Position numbers and translations under genes: made by a program. This document shows, piece by piece, positions 26,217 to 36,378 of a stretch of DNA of 64,000 nt (the stretch's first letter is position 1; the number at the start of each line of letters is the position of its first letter). Under the pieces are notes generated by a model, which saw only the letters and a list, made by a program, of their open reading frames with translations, did not search any database and was not told where the DNA came from. Source of the stretch: Rotaria macrura (Eukaryota > Rotifera > Eurotatoria > Philodinida > Philodinidae); the NCBI GenBank assembly GCA_900239685.1, contig OENT01000760.1, forward strand, positions 1 to 64,000, given 5' to 3'.

Positions 26217-27499
26217 GCAAATAGATGAAAGCATTGATTTTTCTTTCACCTCTTACTTTACTTTTCACTATACTATTTAATCAGTTATATCTTAAGTTGT
26301 ATAAAACTTATTCACTTTAACTTATATCTATTTATGCAAAGGGCAATTAACAAACATAATCAAGCTTTGTTTCTACTTGAACACTCCCCATTTAAGTTCA
26401 TTTATGCATTATTAATTATTGTGCCAAGACAATAGGTATGGTCTGTTTCACGCAGGATAACACCAAATATGACTGAAACACAAAAGTAACTTTCTTGCTT
26501 GACATGTTATGGCCGATTCTGACTAAGTTCCTGAACCTGCAAGTAGATATCGACCGTAACACTACTTCCACATTGCCGAGATTGTTCTTGGTTTTTTCTG
26601 CAAGATATGGTAACTCTTATCGTTTTTTCTTGTCGGTTCCTGCAGTATCCGATCTCTGCAGAATCAGCAATCCAAAAATGAGTCCATTTAAAACATGATT
26701 GTTTGCGGACATCATTCAGTTTTTTTGCTACTCTTTTACTTATTTACACTTTTGATGATGATCAATGATTGTTTACAGTTGACCACCACTCAAATCTTCA
26801 TGATAGACATATGAACAGATATACGTAGATTATATCTATTCTGAAGCGCAAGACTTGTTGTTGAAATCGTTTCTTTCAGTCATCATTATTATAATAAGTC
26901 GATAAATAATATCGGAGAAGATGTCATGCAAAGATAATACTGTGTCGCTTGGAGTACACTCAGGTTTTGGCTGTTCCGGAATCTTTTATATTGAGTAAAC
27001 AAGCCATAAATGAATACCATTTACTGGTCAGCGATATATAAAGACATTTTCTTTTTCAAAATAGGCCGAAAACGTTTTTTAAATTCCATTGAATTTCTAA
27101 AGTTTGCTAAGGGTTTACGTATAGAATCTCCAAATTTTCTATTGTCTGCTTACTTGTTAATTACTATCTTGTGAATATTGTTGTTGGAGAAGCCACGCAT
27201 ACAACTGATCAATTTTCAAAGTACTGATTTATCGGTCACCAAACTATCGCTTTAATTAGACTGAACTAACAGTTTTAAGGCAGAAATAAATCTGTGAACA
27301 TATAGTCAATGATCGTGTTTTATCATCAGTGAGTAGACATCGATAGAAAAAACATTGGCAAATTTCAATATTTCGATGGTTACATGGAAGGTTGTCAGAT
27401 TGGGTTGGGGTGTAGTTAGAGATGGCAGGAGTTATACAACCTTATTCTTCTCTCATCCACGACATTTTCTATACAAAGTGAATGCGTTACAGTATGGCT
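26217..27499. other. Intergenic region
   Basis: About 1.3 kb. One patch of higher G+C and balanced codons (26495-26698) forms a 67-residue open frame on + without recognisable motif or splice partners. I see nothing else. Confidence 0.5.
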
Positions 27500-27865
27500 C
27501 CCAGTGAAAAATTTTCGCTGATTTGAATCGAATTATTCTGCAGCAAAATCAAAATTGAAATCGATTGATAATTTTGATTATCGTAGATCACGACTTAACC
27601 ATTACTTCATATTGTTACCTATTCAGTATGAAATTTTCGGGTTAAAATTGATTATTATGCAGGAAAATCAAGATTTCAAATCGATTGATAATTTCGACTT
27701 TGTTGCAAAATAATCTATTTTAATCTGAAAATTTAACACTGGATAAGTAGCAATATGAAGTAATGCTCAAATCGTGATCTAAGATAATCGAAATTGCCAA
27801 TCGATTTCAATTTTGATTTTGTTGCAGAATAATTCAATTAAAATCAGCGAAAATTTTTCACTGGG
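27500..27865. mobile_element. Foldback (fully palindromic) miniature element
   Basis: The left end reads CCCAGTGAAAAATTTTCGCTG and the right end is its inverse. The inverse complement of the right half can be laid along the left half for about 180 bases with scattered differences, so the whole 366 bp is one imperfect palindrome centred near 27682. Each arm also carries a second, diverged copy of its own AATCGATTGATAATTT segment, so the palindrome is nested. There is no coding frame. No convincing target duplication was found, so the superfamily is left open. Confidence 0.75.
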
Positions 27866-29616
27866 CAGCGCAATGAACTGTTTATAGTTGTTGGAAAGTA
27901 TTATTCAAAGATGATCATTTTCATTAGACACGTTTATATAAGCCTCATGATAGATTCATCAAAAAAAGAATATGATGATCGCACAAATGGACATGTATGT
28001 ACATTGGATAGTCAAACCCACTTACTTCAGGGACGATAGATTAATAGAAAAACAGCGTTTCTAGCAATCAAAAGAAGACCCACATTCTTCAAAATATCTA
28101 CACGTCACATAAGAGGAAAAAATCAATCCAAATTAACGGTAATCACATAAAAAGGTTGCATGAAATTATCCAGTTGAATATGTGCAAAACCCGTAAACCA
28201 CCGCAAAATCATCCGTTAAACATTGAACCATGTACGCTATAGATGTCTCTTTCTTTCACTGGCACAAATCCTTGATTTTTGCAATAAGAACAAAAACTTC
28301 TCGTAATAATAACAATAAAAGCTACTTTGTGAAACACTTTAATTCTTATTTCAAATAAATAAACGCACTTTTGGACCATCTAACGATCGAAAGTTTGTCG
28401 AACTAGAAGAACAATAAAAATCTCACAATTAATTTTGCTTAACTAAATTGACAGTTGGTGACATACATCATATAAAAATGAAGCATATTATTTTACCTTT
28501 ATTTTTGTCGTTTGTAGAGTGACAGAGAGAACGAGAATAATTGCACAACATGAATCAAAAAACAAAATAAGAAGGAGAAAAGCAGTGTCTGAGTATTTAG
28601 TGATTGGCTTGATTCACGTGGGGATACTTCGTCTGAGAACTGGAGGGATGACTAAATGGGTGTCTGATTGCTGTGATGAAACCAGGTCGGTAGGCACGGA
28701 AGTTGCTATCCGCCAAGGAGTGTGTAACAACTCACCTGTCGAATGGCCAGATACTCTGTCATGTACTTAGAATCCCCATACGCCATCCAATCACTTTTTT
28801 CTTTATGAGAGTTGTAGGATGTCATGACGAAGAATTTTATTTTCTCCATGGGCCTTATTTTGACTTTAGAGTCTGTTTAGACGAGCTAGCTATGCTACTG
28901 TCAAATGAGATTATGATACGGGCAAAAGCTGCAGTGATTTTACATCATCCTAATTATATTTAAAAAATGTGCCAGCCCTCGTTTGCAATAAATGGTGAAA
29001 GCCATACTTAAAAGTCAATCTATAGTTCGTAAAATTTTCAAGACAATGTCGTACATTTACTTATACTGGATTCTATAAGTGACCTACATAAGGTTTGTCA
29101 AGTTATCTGTTGTAATATCTAATACATGAACAGTAACATGCACCTAGAAAAAGAATTATTTGCAGTATTAGTAGATTTGCTGAGTCCAACTAAGTTATTT
29201 GTTTCCTCATATGGAAATCTATTGAACAATTATCAAAACAGATATGGGTTTTGATAATGCTGTAAGTATAAGTAAATGGGATCCATAGCATGTACTTGCC
29301 GTATTGCTAATCGTTAGCATATCTAAACCGACAAAGCATGCATAGTAACATTTTAATTTGAATCAATCTATAGTTATTCTTTTGTTCACGAAGAACGAAG
29401 GAATACCTCATTAGTAGAAATATGATGACTCACAGTAAATGGTCAAAGTAGGGTCTTGTATTATTGTTTTATTTATTTAGCTGCTTAGGAAATAAAAAGT
29501 GAGTTAGCGTCAATGCTAAATTAGAGTGAATTTTTCTTGTCTCTCATATGTTTATGGTTTGATAGAGCTTGAAAAGCTGATCACGAATATATAGTTTCTA
29601 TTTCGTTTCGACCTGT
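27866..29616. other. Intergenic region containing an rRNA-like fragment
   Basis: About 1.75 kb without a recognisable protein gene. The patch at roughly 28655-28750 is more G+C-rich and resembles large-subunit rRNA; it is listed separately. I see nothing else. Confidence 0.55.
28655..28750 (+). pseudogene. Fragment resembling large-subunit (28S) rRNA
   Basis: The stretch at 28695-28745 contains AAGGAGTGTGTAACAACTCA followed by CCTGTCGAAT, which matches from memory a strongly conserved eukaryotic 28S block (GGAAGTCGGAATCCGCTAAGG, AGTGTGTAACAACTCACC, then GCCGAAT). The preceding GGCACGGAAGTTGCTATCCG is a diverged version of the same block. The similarity fades on both sides and no other rRNA sequence is near, so this is an inserted, decayed fragment. 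Chance frames of 83 and 86 codons across it are therefore not genes. Confidence 0.65.
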
Positions 29617-30353
29617 GTTTAACCTAGAGATGTGCAGGGTGAACTTTTCTCTTACCTTGTAACCTGATAAAGGAATTTTTCTTTACCCTTTGTCCTACCC
29701 TACTGTACGAGGTGCTTACCCTGCAAAATTTTTAAATTTGGTTACCCTACTCTACACTGTAAATTTTACATTATAATATCTTTATGGCTTGCTATTCTTA
29801 TTTTTCCTTACTCCGTAGAACCTACGAGCGATGCTTTAAGGTTCATCAAAATTACTCGTTGTTTTCGCATCGTATGTAGTTTTTGATAATTTTTTGGACA
29901 TATTTACAAACAAAAATCCTTGTAACAAAGCATGAATTTAAAGAAAACAATACAACAAATTAAATAATAAATGAAATACAATTGATTGTTTTCACCGACG
30001 TTCGAACTTATATCATTACTATATAACTACAATATACTAATGTGTTTTTGTGATTGAATTACGGTTGGTTTGTTTATTCTACACATGAATATTGGTTGGG
30101 ATATGCTGCTCGAAGTTAGTCACCTTCTTAATGACTAAGCTAAGAATACGTTTACTTTAATTTTCATGATTTCTTTCTTTTTTTCACTCAAATTTAATTT
30201 ATTGGATTTTTACTTCCACCATATTGTACTCCACTCCTCCGAATGCATACTCTGCCCCTACCCTACCCTGCTTAGTGCTTACCCTGCATCCTACCCTACC
30301 CTGCAGGGTAGGATAGGACAGGGTAGGGTAACCCTGCAATCTCTAGTTTAACC
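29617..30353. mobile_element. Non-autonomous hAT-type element with 8-bp target duplication
   Basis: GTTTAACC occurs directly outside both ends (29617-29624 and 30346-30353). The element (29625-30345, 721 bp) starts TAGAGATGTGCAGGGT and ends ACCCTGCAATCTCTA, short imperfect inverted ends of about 16 bp. An 8-bp duplication and TAGAGATG-like ends are characteristic of hAT transposons. Many copies of TACCCTGC and CTACCCT lie just inside both ends, the kind of subterminal repeats hAT transposases bind. No transposase frame is present. The perfect duplication suggests a fairly recent insertion. Confidence 0.85.
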
Positions 30354-30575
30354 AAGAACTTTTTTAAAAACCACAGTGACTAAAAACATAAAATGTTTAC
30401 GTTGAATTTGTTATTCATATAAAAATTGTTAAATATTTATTCCAGTTATTTTTGAAACTTTTTCAAAATACAATACTCTCGATCAGCATGAAAAACAGAG
30501 TAGAAAAATGTAAAATTTCTAGATATAGAGCAAATAGAGCTAAAAGAATGCTATCGAATATAGATAACTGCATCA

Positions 30576-31103
30576 GCCAAAAAGTACCTACTTTGTTTTT
30601 TAAAAATCGGTTTCATTGCCCAAAAAACTGAGTTTTTCCCTCACTTGCTGATAACATGGAGAAAAAGAAGAAAAATCTGTTCGCATTTGGCGTGTTTAGT
30701 GTCATAATGTTATGAAGAAGCAAAAGAGATAAGAAATTCGGAATTAGCATAAAAAACTACATCGAATCATATAGGTTCAATGAATCTTTTTTTCCTGCGA
30801 TAAAATCACCCTGGAGGACTAGGGGAGAAATTTTCAAAAAATACACCTGAGGGTGGTGAGTACAGGTTGATTTTTCATTGGAAATCGGTGTTACTTAAAC
30901 ATAAATCATTCGATATAGGCTTTGATGATGATTCCGAATATCTTATCTCTTTTGCTTTTCCACAACATTATGACACTAAAAACGCCAAATACAAACAGAT
31001 TCTTCTTCTTTTCTCTCTGTGTTACCAGCACATGAGGGAAAAAAACTCAGTTTTCTTGGCGATGAAACCGAATTTTAAAAACCAAAATAGGTACTTTTTA
31101 GCC
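30576..31103. mobile_element. Foldback element with arms of about 210 bp
   Basis: The left arm (30576 to about 30785) starts GCCAAAAAGTACCTACTTTG. The right arm (about 30895-31103) is its inverse with scattered mismatches and small indels, ending GGTACTTTTTAGCC. Shared inner landmarks include TTTAGTGTCATAATGTT and GCAAAAGAGATAAGA. A roughly 110-bp spacer separates the arms. No clear target duplication and no transposase were found. The 97-codon open frame from 30867 is the far arm read through and is not a gene. Confidence 0.75.
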
Positions 31104-32416
31104 CATAGTCTACCAGTTCTAACAAGATGGCACAGTTACTTTTATCACTCATCAAAATAAACTAGATAAGTTTACAAGAATACTCACTGAAACATACTTT
31201 TTGACTGATGGGGTTATTTATATCGAATAGAAATTTTTTATCTCATCAGCTCTACAATCAATCAGATAAGATTTTTCTATCATCTTTTTCCTGTTGATTC
31301 CGAATATAGTATTTTCAATAAGTTTACAGAATAACAAAAATTGAAATTTGACCATCTCTATAGGAAAAACAAAGTCACGGCTAAAGTAGCATTTGCTTAG
31401 TCGTTATAATCTTTTACGATTTTCTCAGCCAAGCAGTGATTAAATCGAAATAAAAAGGGTATATTCATGATCAGTTTTTCAAGCTTAATCAAACCATAAA
31501 CATATTAGAGAAAAGAAAAATTTACTTCGATTTCGCATTTCCGCTATCTAATAATTAATGAAAACAAGTAGAAGTTTTCCGATCAAAACAAAAAAGACCG
31601 TTTTAGTTTTTAAAAATTGGATGATTTACACTTTTCATCAGTCGAAAGGCAACATTAAACTAATTGCTGCCTATCAGAATAAAACTACCTTGTACAAGTC
31701 TAACTTGAAACACACAAGTTTTCGAATACATCAACGTGCTCTAGCTACGCGAGTTTGTTTTTCTATCGAACATATGATACAAATTCGAAGAATTTTTAAT
31801 GGGACACATCTATCAAGTGGTTCAGAAATCAATCAGGAAGAACTATGTTTCTGTTATTGGACCGAGGGAGTCATTAAGATATCAAATGGAAAGCAACACT
31901 AATTTGACCTATTTCAAATTCTGATCATCTGCACACATTTTTTTCTAACATGTTACATCATTGAACAGAGAAATTTTATAACGAATGCACGTAACACAAC
32001 TGATTGCACGAGAGATAATTCATAATTTAGACAAAGACTATGCTTTGTTGATTTACGAATGTTGCATGTTTACTGATGAAGAGTGGGCCTGTTAGTTTTT
32101 CTAAAATGAAAATCCACAGCTGCATCTTCATCCTGAATCGACTTCAAGACGTGATATGAATAACATTGGCTATGTTTCATTCCAATTCACATGGACCGGG
32201 AAAGAAGAGAATAGAAATTTATTGGTGAATCAAGAGTTGATCTAGATGATGACAAGCATCCCTTTATTGTGCAACACACGTAATGAAAATGCTCCTTTTT
32301 CTGTACCACAACGTGTGTTTAGATTGAGAACGGATCTCACAGAAACCATTCCTGTGATTCTCATTGAATCGTTTGATTTATGTGAAAATCATGATAGTTT
32401 ATAAGTGCAGATCTAT

Positions 32417-32470
<54 letters not shown>

Positions 32471-33099
32471 CTTATTTATTGAATATACGCTGCAAATTCA
32501 TTCCATAAACTTCTATTCGCAGTTTCTCAATCTTGAGTTAATCTTACTGTATGGAATCATGGAATAAAAATGCCTATTTAAATTCAGATTAATATATAAC
32601 AGTTTTTCTGTTTTTACTATTTATCAGGCTTTTTTTTCCTGCTTATTGATTTGCAGAACCAAAAAAAAGAAACAAGATTTACTAAATCATATTACAATAT
32701 TTTTCAAATAAAATGTGCGGAGAGATATATGATATATTTGTAGTTGAAATGAGCATGATTTACGAAATAGTTACTTGAATTCCTTGTTTTGCGCAGCTAT
32801 GAAGGAGAAATACGAGCATCTACGAAAATGTGAGAAATGAATACGAATACAGATACACAACATATTAAAGTAGGGCGTGACTTGAAAAGGTTCGAATATT
32901 TTTCAGGCGCTTTTGAATCGACAAGAAAAATGATTACTTCTCTTTCTTGCTTGACACACAAAGCCATTTACGTGCAACAGATACAATAGTTGTTGTATTC
33001 AATACGAGTCAGATGAAGTACTTCGTTATCGAAAACGTTTTATGCTTCTATGTCAGCTCATATACAGATTCAATGACAATTAGTCGAACAGTCCCTTTT
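31104..33099. other. Intergenic region with one 114-codon frame
   Basis: About 2 kb. The longest open frame (31558-31902, +, 114 codons) has no motif I recognise and no flanking splice partners; it may be chance. A TC/TA compound microsatellite is listed separately. Confidence 0.5.
32420..32470. repeat. Compound (TC)n(TA)n microsatellite
   Basis: About 30 bases of mostly TC dinucleotides run directly into about 20 bases of TA. It is a simple repeat, prone to length change. Confidence 0.9.
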
Positions 33100-33794
33100 T
33101 GTGTACTCAAAAAGTGAATACACTACTAAAATCGGTCAGTGTGTCCGGCCGGCCGTCCGTCCGTCCGTTTATTCGATAACTTTTCACAATTACATTCGAT
33201 TGAGTTGAAATTTTGTGCACAGAATTGTCTCATCAATATCTAGGTCAAGTTCGAAGATGAGAAGGATCCGTCGAGAAATGGCTGAGTTATTGAAAAAATT
33301 GTCATTTTTCACCAAACAATCCCTGAGGTGGGGTACAGGGATTTTTTCAAAAAAAACTTTTTTCTCAGAATTATCCACAAGATATATAAATCGACTCAGT
33401 TTTTAACGCTGATTCNNNNNNNNNNNNNNNNNNNNNNNNNNNNNNNNNNNNNNNNNNNNNNNNNNNNNNNNNNNNNNNNNNNNNNGGGGTACAGGGATTT
33501 TTTCAAAAAAAACTTTTTTCTCAGAAATATCCACAACGTATATAAATCGACTCAGTTTTTAACGCTGATTCAGAATCTGATATTAGTTTTGAACCAAATC
33601 GAGCTTTCTAACAGAACATTGGCTGCAAAAAGGTCTAAAATGCACAAGAAAACTGCATCTAGAAATGAAACTGCCTAAATATGTCTGAGATGATCAGTAG
33701 TTTTGGAGTTTCCCAAAAAGGTTTTCCAAGATACTTCATCCGTGCACACATTCTAGGATGACTGATTTATCTCATTCACTTTTTGAAGTACACA
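33100..33794. mobile_element. Element with short inverted ends and an internal tandem duplication
   Basis: The left end TGTGTACTCAAAAAGTGAAT and the right end ATTCACTTTTTGAAGTACACA are inverse of each other apart from one extra base. Inside lie a GTCCGTCCGTCCG run near 33160 and a segment (GGGGTACAGGG to TAACGCTGATTC, about 80 bases) present twice, before and after a 70-base unknown run. The duplicated unit is probably a tandem repeat that the assembly could not close. No transposase or target duplication was found; the superfamily is unknown. Confidence 0.6.
33416..33485. other. Assembly gap (70 N)
   Basis: A run of 70 unknown bases placed exactly between two near-identical copies of the same segment, consistent with a collapsed or unresolved tandem repeat. 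The true length may differ from 70. Confidence 0.97.
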
Positions 33795-35840
33795 TAACTC
33801 TCGGGCATAAGTCCGAAGTTTCCGCATTTATTTAATCTCAAGAGTATGACTAAATCTGGAAGAGAATGGATAGCTTGAGAACTTCAAATTCATTCCAAAT
33901 TCTTTAGCAGAATCTTGCTCAACTATTCATAGGTTCTAAGCAAAGGCATTATCATGTTTTTTATGAGTCTGTGTTGAAAAATTAATTTCTTTCATAAAAT
34001 TGCTATATTGTGCTAGGTGTCTTCGATATTTGTATGAGATTTATTCGCAGGAACTTTCTAGCATATTTCTAACTGAAGTTCAATTACTGAACGGAAGTTA
34101 AGTGAGCACGTCCAGCATTGATTTACTAGACCTTGAAAATACATGATGATCAGTTTCTTCTGCTCGATCGTACCATATGATGGTACTTGAATTATAAAGC
34201 TCAACATCCTGAAACTGACTTCAAACTAGACTTCTATTTGAGTTTCTTATGAATAACACTTATTTTGAAAAAATGACCAAAATTTCAACATCATGCTGCA
34301 AATCTTTTTCACTTGTTCAAAATCTACTGTATTGACGACGACTACAGAACACACTGAAAATAACTTTTCCATACAAAAGATCTGCTATTATACTCAATTT
34401 AAATCAGCATTCTACTGCCACAAGTTTTCAAGTTATTTTGCGAGATGAAATAAATGAAGAGGCTAATTTTTGTACGGTAAATGTCAAATTTAAATGAAGT
34501 ATACGTTAGACCGTGCGTAACAGCTACACATCTGGGGAATATCCACCAACGAATTGGAGTACTAGTATCATTAAATCGGATTTTTCAAGAGAGCGACCAT
34601 CGTTGATCAATACTCTAAGAGAAACAATTGTTTTTAGTCACCTAATTACTCTGTTTTTCATTAATCGAACAAGTAGTAAGGACAATGATTTCATTACCAT
34701 CCCCAATGAAACTAGTCCATTTGAAATGAATAAATCATTGAGACAAGAGCTCAAAAATACTCAGCAGTGAAAAGCAACCGATGGCAAATCTCGTAACTAT
34801 GGAAAAATTCAAAATCTTGATTGGAAAAGTATACATATAGAAATGTAGATGTCCATAATCCAATGTGTACTTGTTCGTGTAGTTAGCCTATCTTAACTAA
34901 CATTCTAAGTCAACTTTCGTGTTGTAAATTTTCTATAAGATCCTTCTTTGATTTAGCTACGGTAGTTGTTTAGATCCAATTTCCGAGATTGAGTACACAT
35001 TTCTGTTAGAATTCAGTTACATCTCGACAGCATCTTGCTGCATAGTCTAGTAGAGCTTTGAAATAGAATCAAGTCTCAAGTATGATAGGCTTTGTGACTC
35101 GTTGCTCGGAAAAAATAGAGATAGGGTCAGGAGAAAGTTCTAAAAGAATTCTGAAACACGGTAGAAAATGTTGAAAAAAGGAACTGCTAGAATTTCTAAA
35201 CCAGTTTCTGAACAAAATCGAATAATATTTTCGAAGAAGTTGTAAAGGAATCAATAGGATTGAGATGAGCATGTGAATGTTTTCATAAAAGTTGAAACTT
35301 CATTGAATATTATAGATGACTTAAATATTATAAGAAATATATTACATTGAATTTGAACTATGCATTCACTCAATTGCGAGATGAAAATGATTATTTTGGT
35401 TCAATTCGGGATGGTGAGTCAATCGTGACTATAATTGAGCTAAAATTCAATCAATCGCAATGTTGTATATTTTCATGTATTGCTCCATCACAAACTGTCG
35501 TTGTTGTTTCTCTTTAATTTCTCAAAGAGATCAAAATAGGAAATCGTTGTTCGCTTCAAAATGCATGTTCGACTAATACCTGTAATCATTTTCTTTGCTT
35601 TTTACTGGACTCAGTATTACAAGAAATCATATACTAATTCAATGAAGCAAGAGATTGACGAATAACGAAAAAAACTACCTATTAGATTACAAGGTTAAAT
35701 GAAAACGAATACCCTTCGCTTCTCATATATCCATCGTAAATCCGTATGAATAATCAAGTAATATGAAGATACACAGAGTGCTTTTAGTAATATACTAATT
35801 TTCCGATAACTTGTCCAAGAGTGCAGTAAGAGATATTAAT
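33795..35840. other. Intergenic region
   Basis: About 2 kb upstream of PLAC8 copy C. Open frames of up to 85 codons show no recognisable motif. I see no transposon ends or RNA genes. Confidence 0.55.
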
Positions 35841-36378
35841 ATGCCTGGTGCGAACGATTGGAACGGTAAAATATTTTCTAATATAGAACTGTTATCTACT
35901 TTTTTCACCCGATTGTAGAATCTCTATGCGGTTGTTTTGGTGATTGTGGTTCATGTTGTTATGGTTTCTGCTGCACACCATGCTTATTCGGCTCGAATGC
36001 AGAGAAAATAAGTGATCAAAATTGTATTGTCATGTGTTGTCTCTATTCTATTTTAACCAGTTGTTATCTATGTTGGGTACCGCATTATTTAGAACGTCAA
36101 AAGTTACGAGAAAAATATGGCTTAAGAGAGAATCCATCATGTGGAGATTGTCCAACAACATTATGTTGTGGTCCATGTGCCCTTTGTCAAGAAGCAAGAG
36201 AAATAAAATCACGAAGTACGTCAGAACAAAATGATTGATCTATTCTGAATATATCTTTGCGTTTCATGTTTTTTTAAAAGAAAGATATTCAACTAATTAT
36301 ACAGCAAATGGTCCCACTAGAGTATCTCAACCGATACCAAATCAAACCGGTATTCATCCGGCTGCCAATCGAATTTAA
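35841..36378 (+). CDS. PLAC8-domain Cys-rich protein, copy C
   Basis: Three exons: 35841-35865, 35919-36215, 36305-36378. They encode 131 residues with consistent phases. The intron positions and phases match copies A and B, so all three are paralogues. The core shows CCYGFCCTPCLFGSNAEKI near the N-terminus, a Cys-rich hydrophobic centre, LREKYGLREN, and CGPCALCQEAREI. The protein is clearly diverged from A and B and has its own short Pro/Asn-rich tail ending PAANRI. A possible poly(A) signal (AATAAA, 36505) lies 127 bases after the stop. Function is unknown beyond membership of the PLAC8 family. Confidence 0.88.

Noticed and set aside
28519-28963. Two overlapping open frames of 83 and 86 codons on +
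   Set aside because: They run across the 28S-like fragment, which explains their length and higher G+C; neither has a protein motif.
30867-31160. 97-codon open frame on +
   Set aside because: It lies in the right arm of the foldback element at 30576-31103, and the sequence is the inverse of the left arm; no family motif.
33328-33678. 116-codon open frame crossing the assembly gap
   Set aside because: It depends on unknown bases and on a duplicated non-coding segment of a repeat element.
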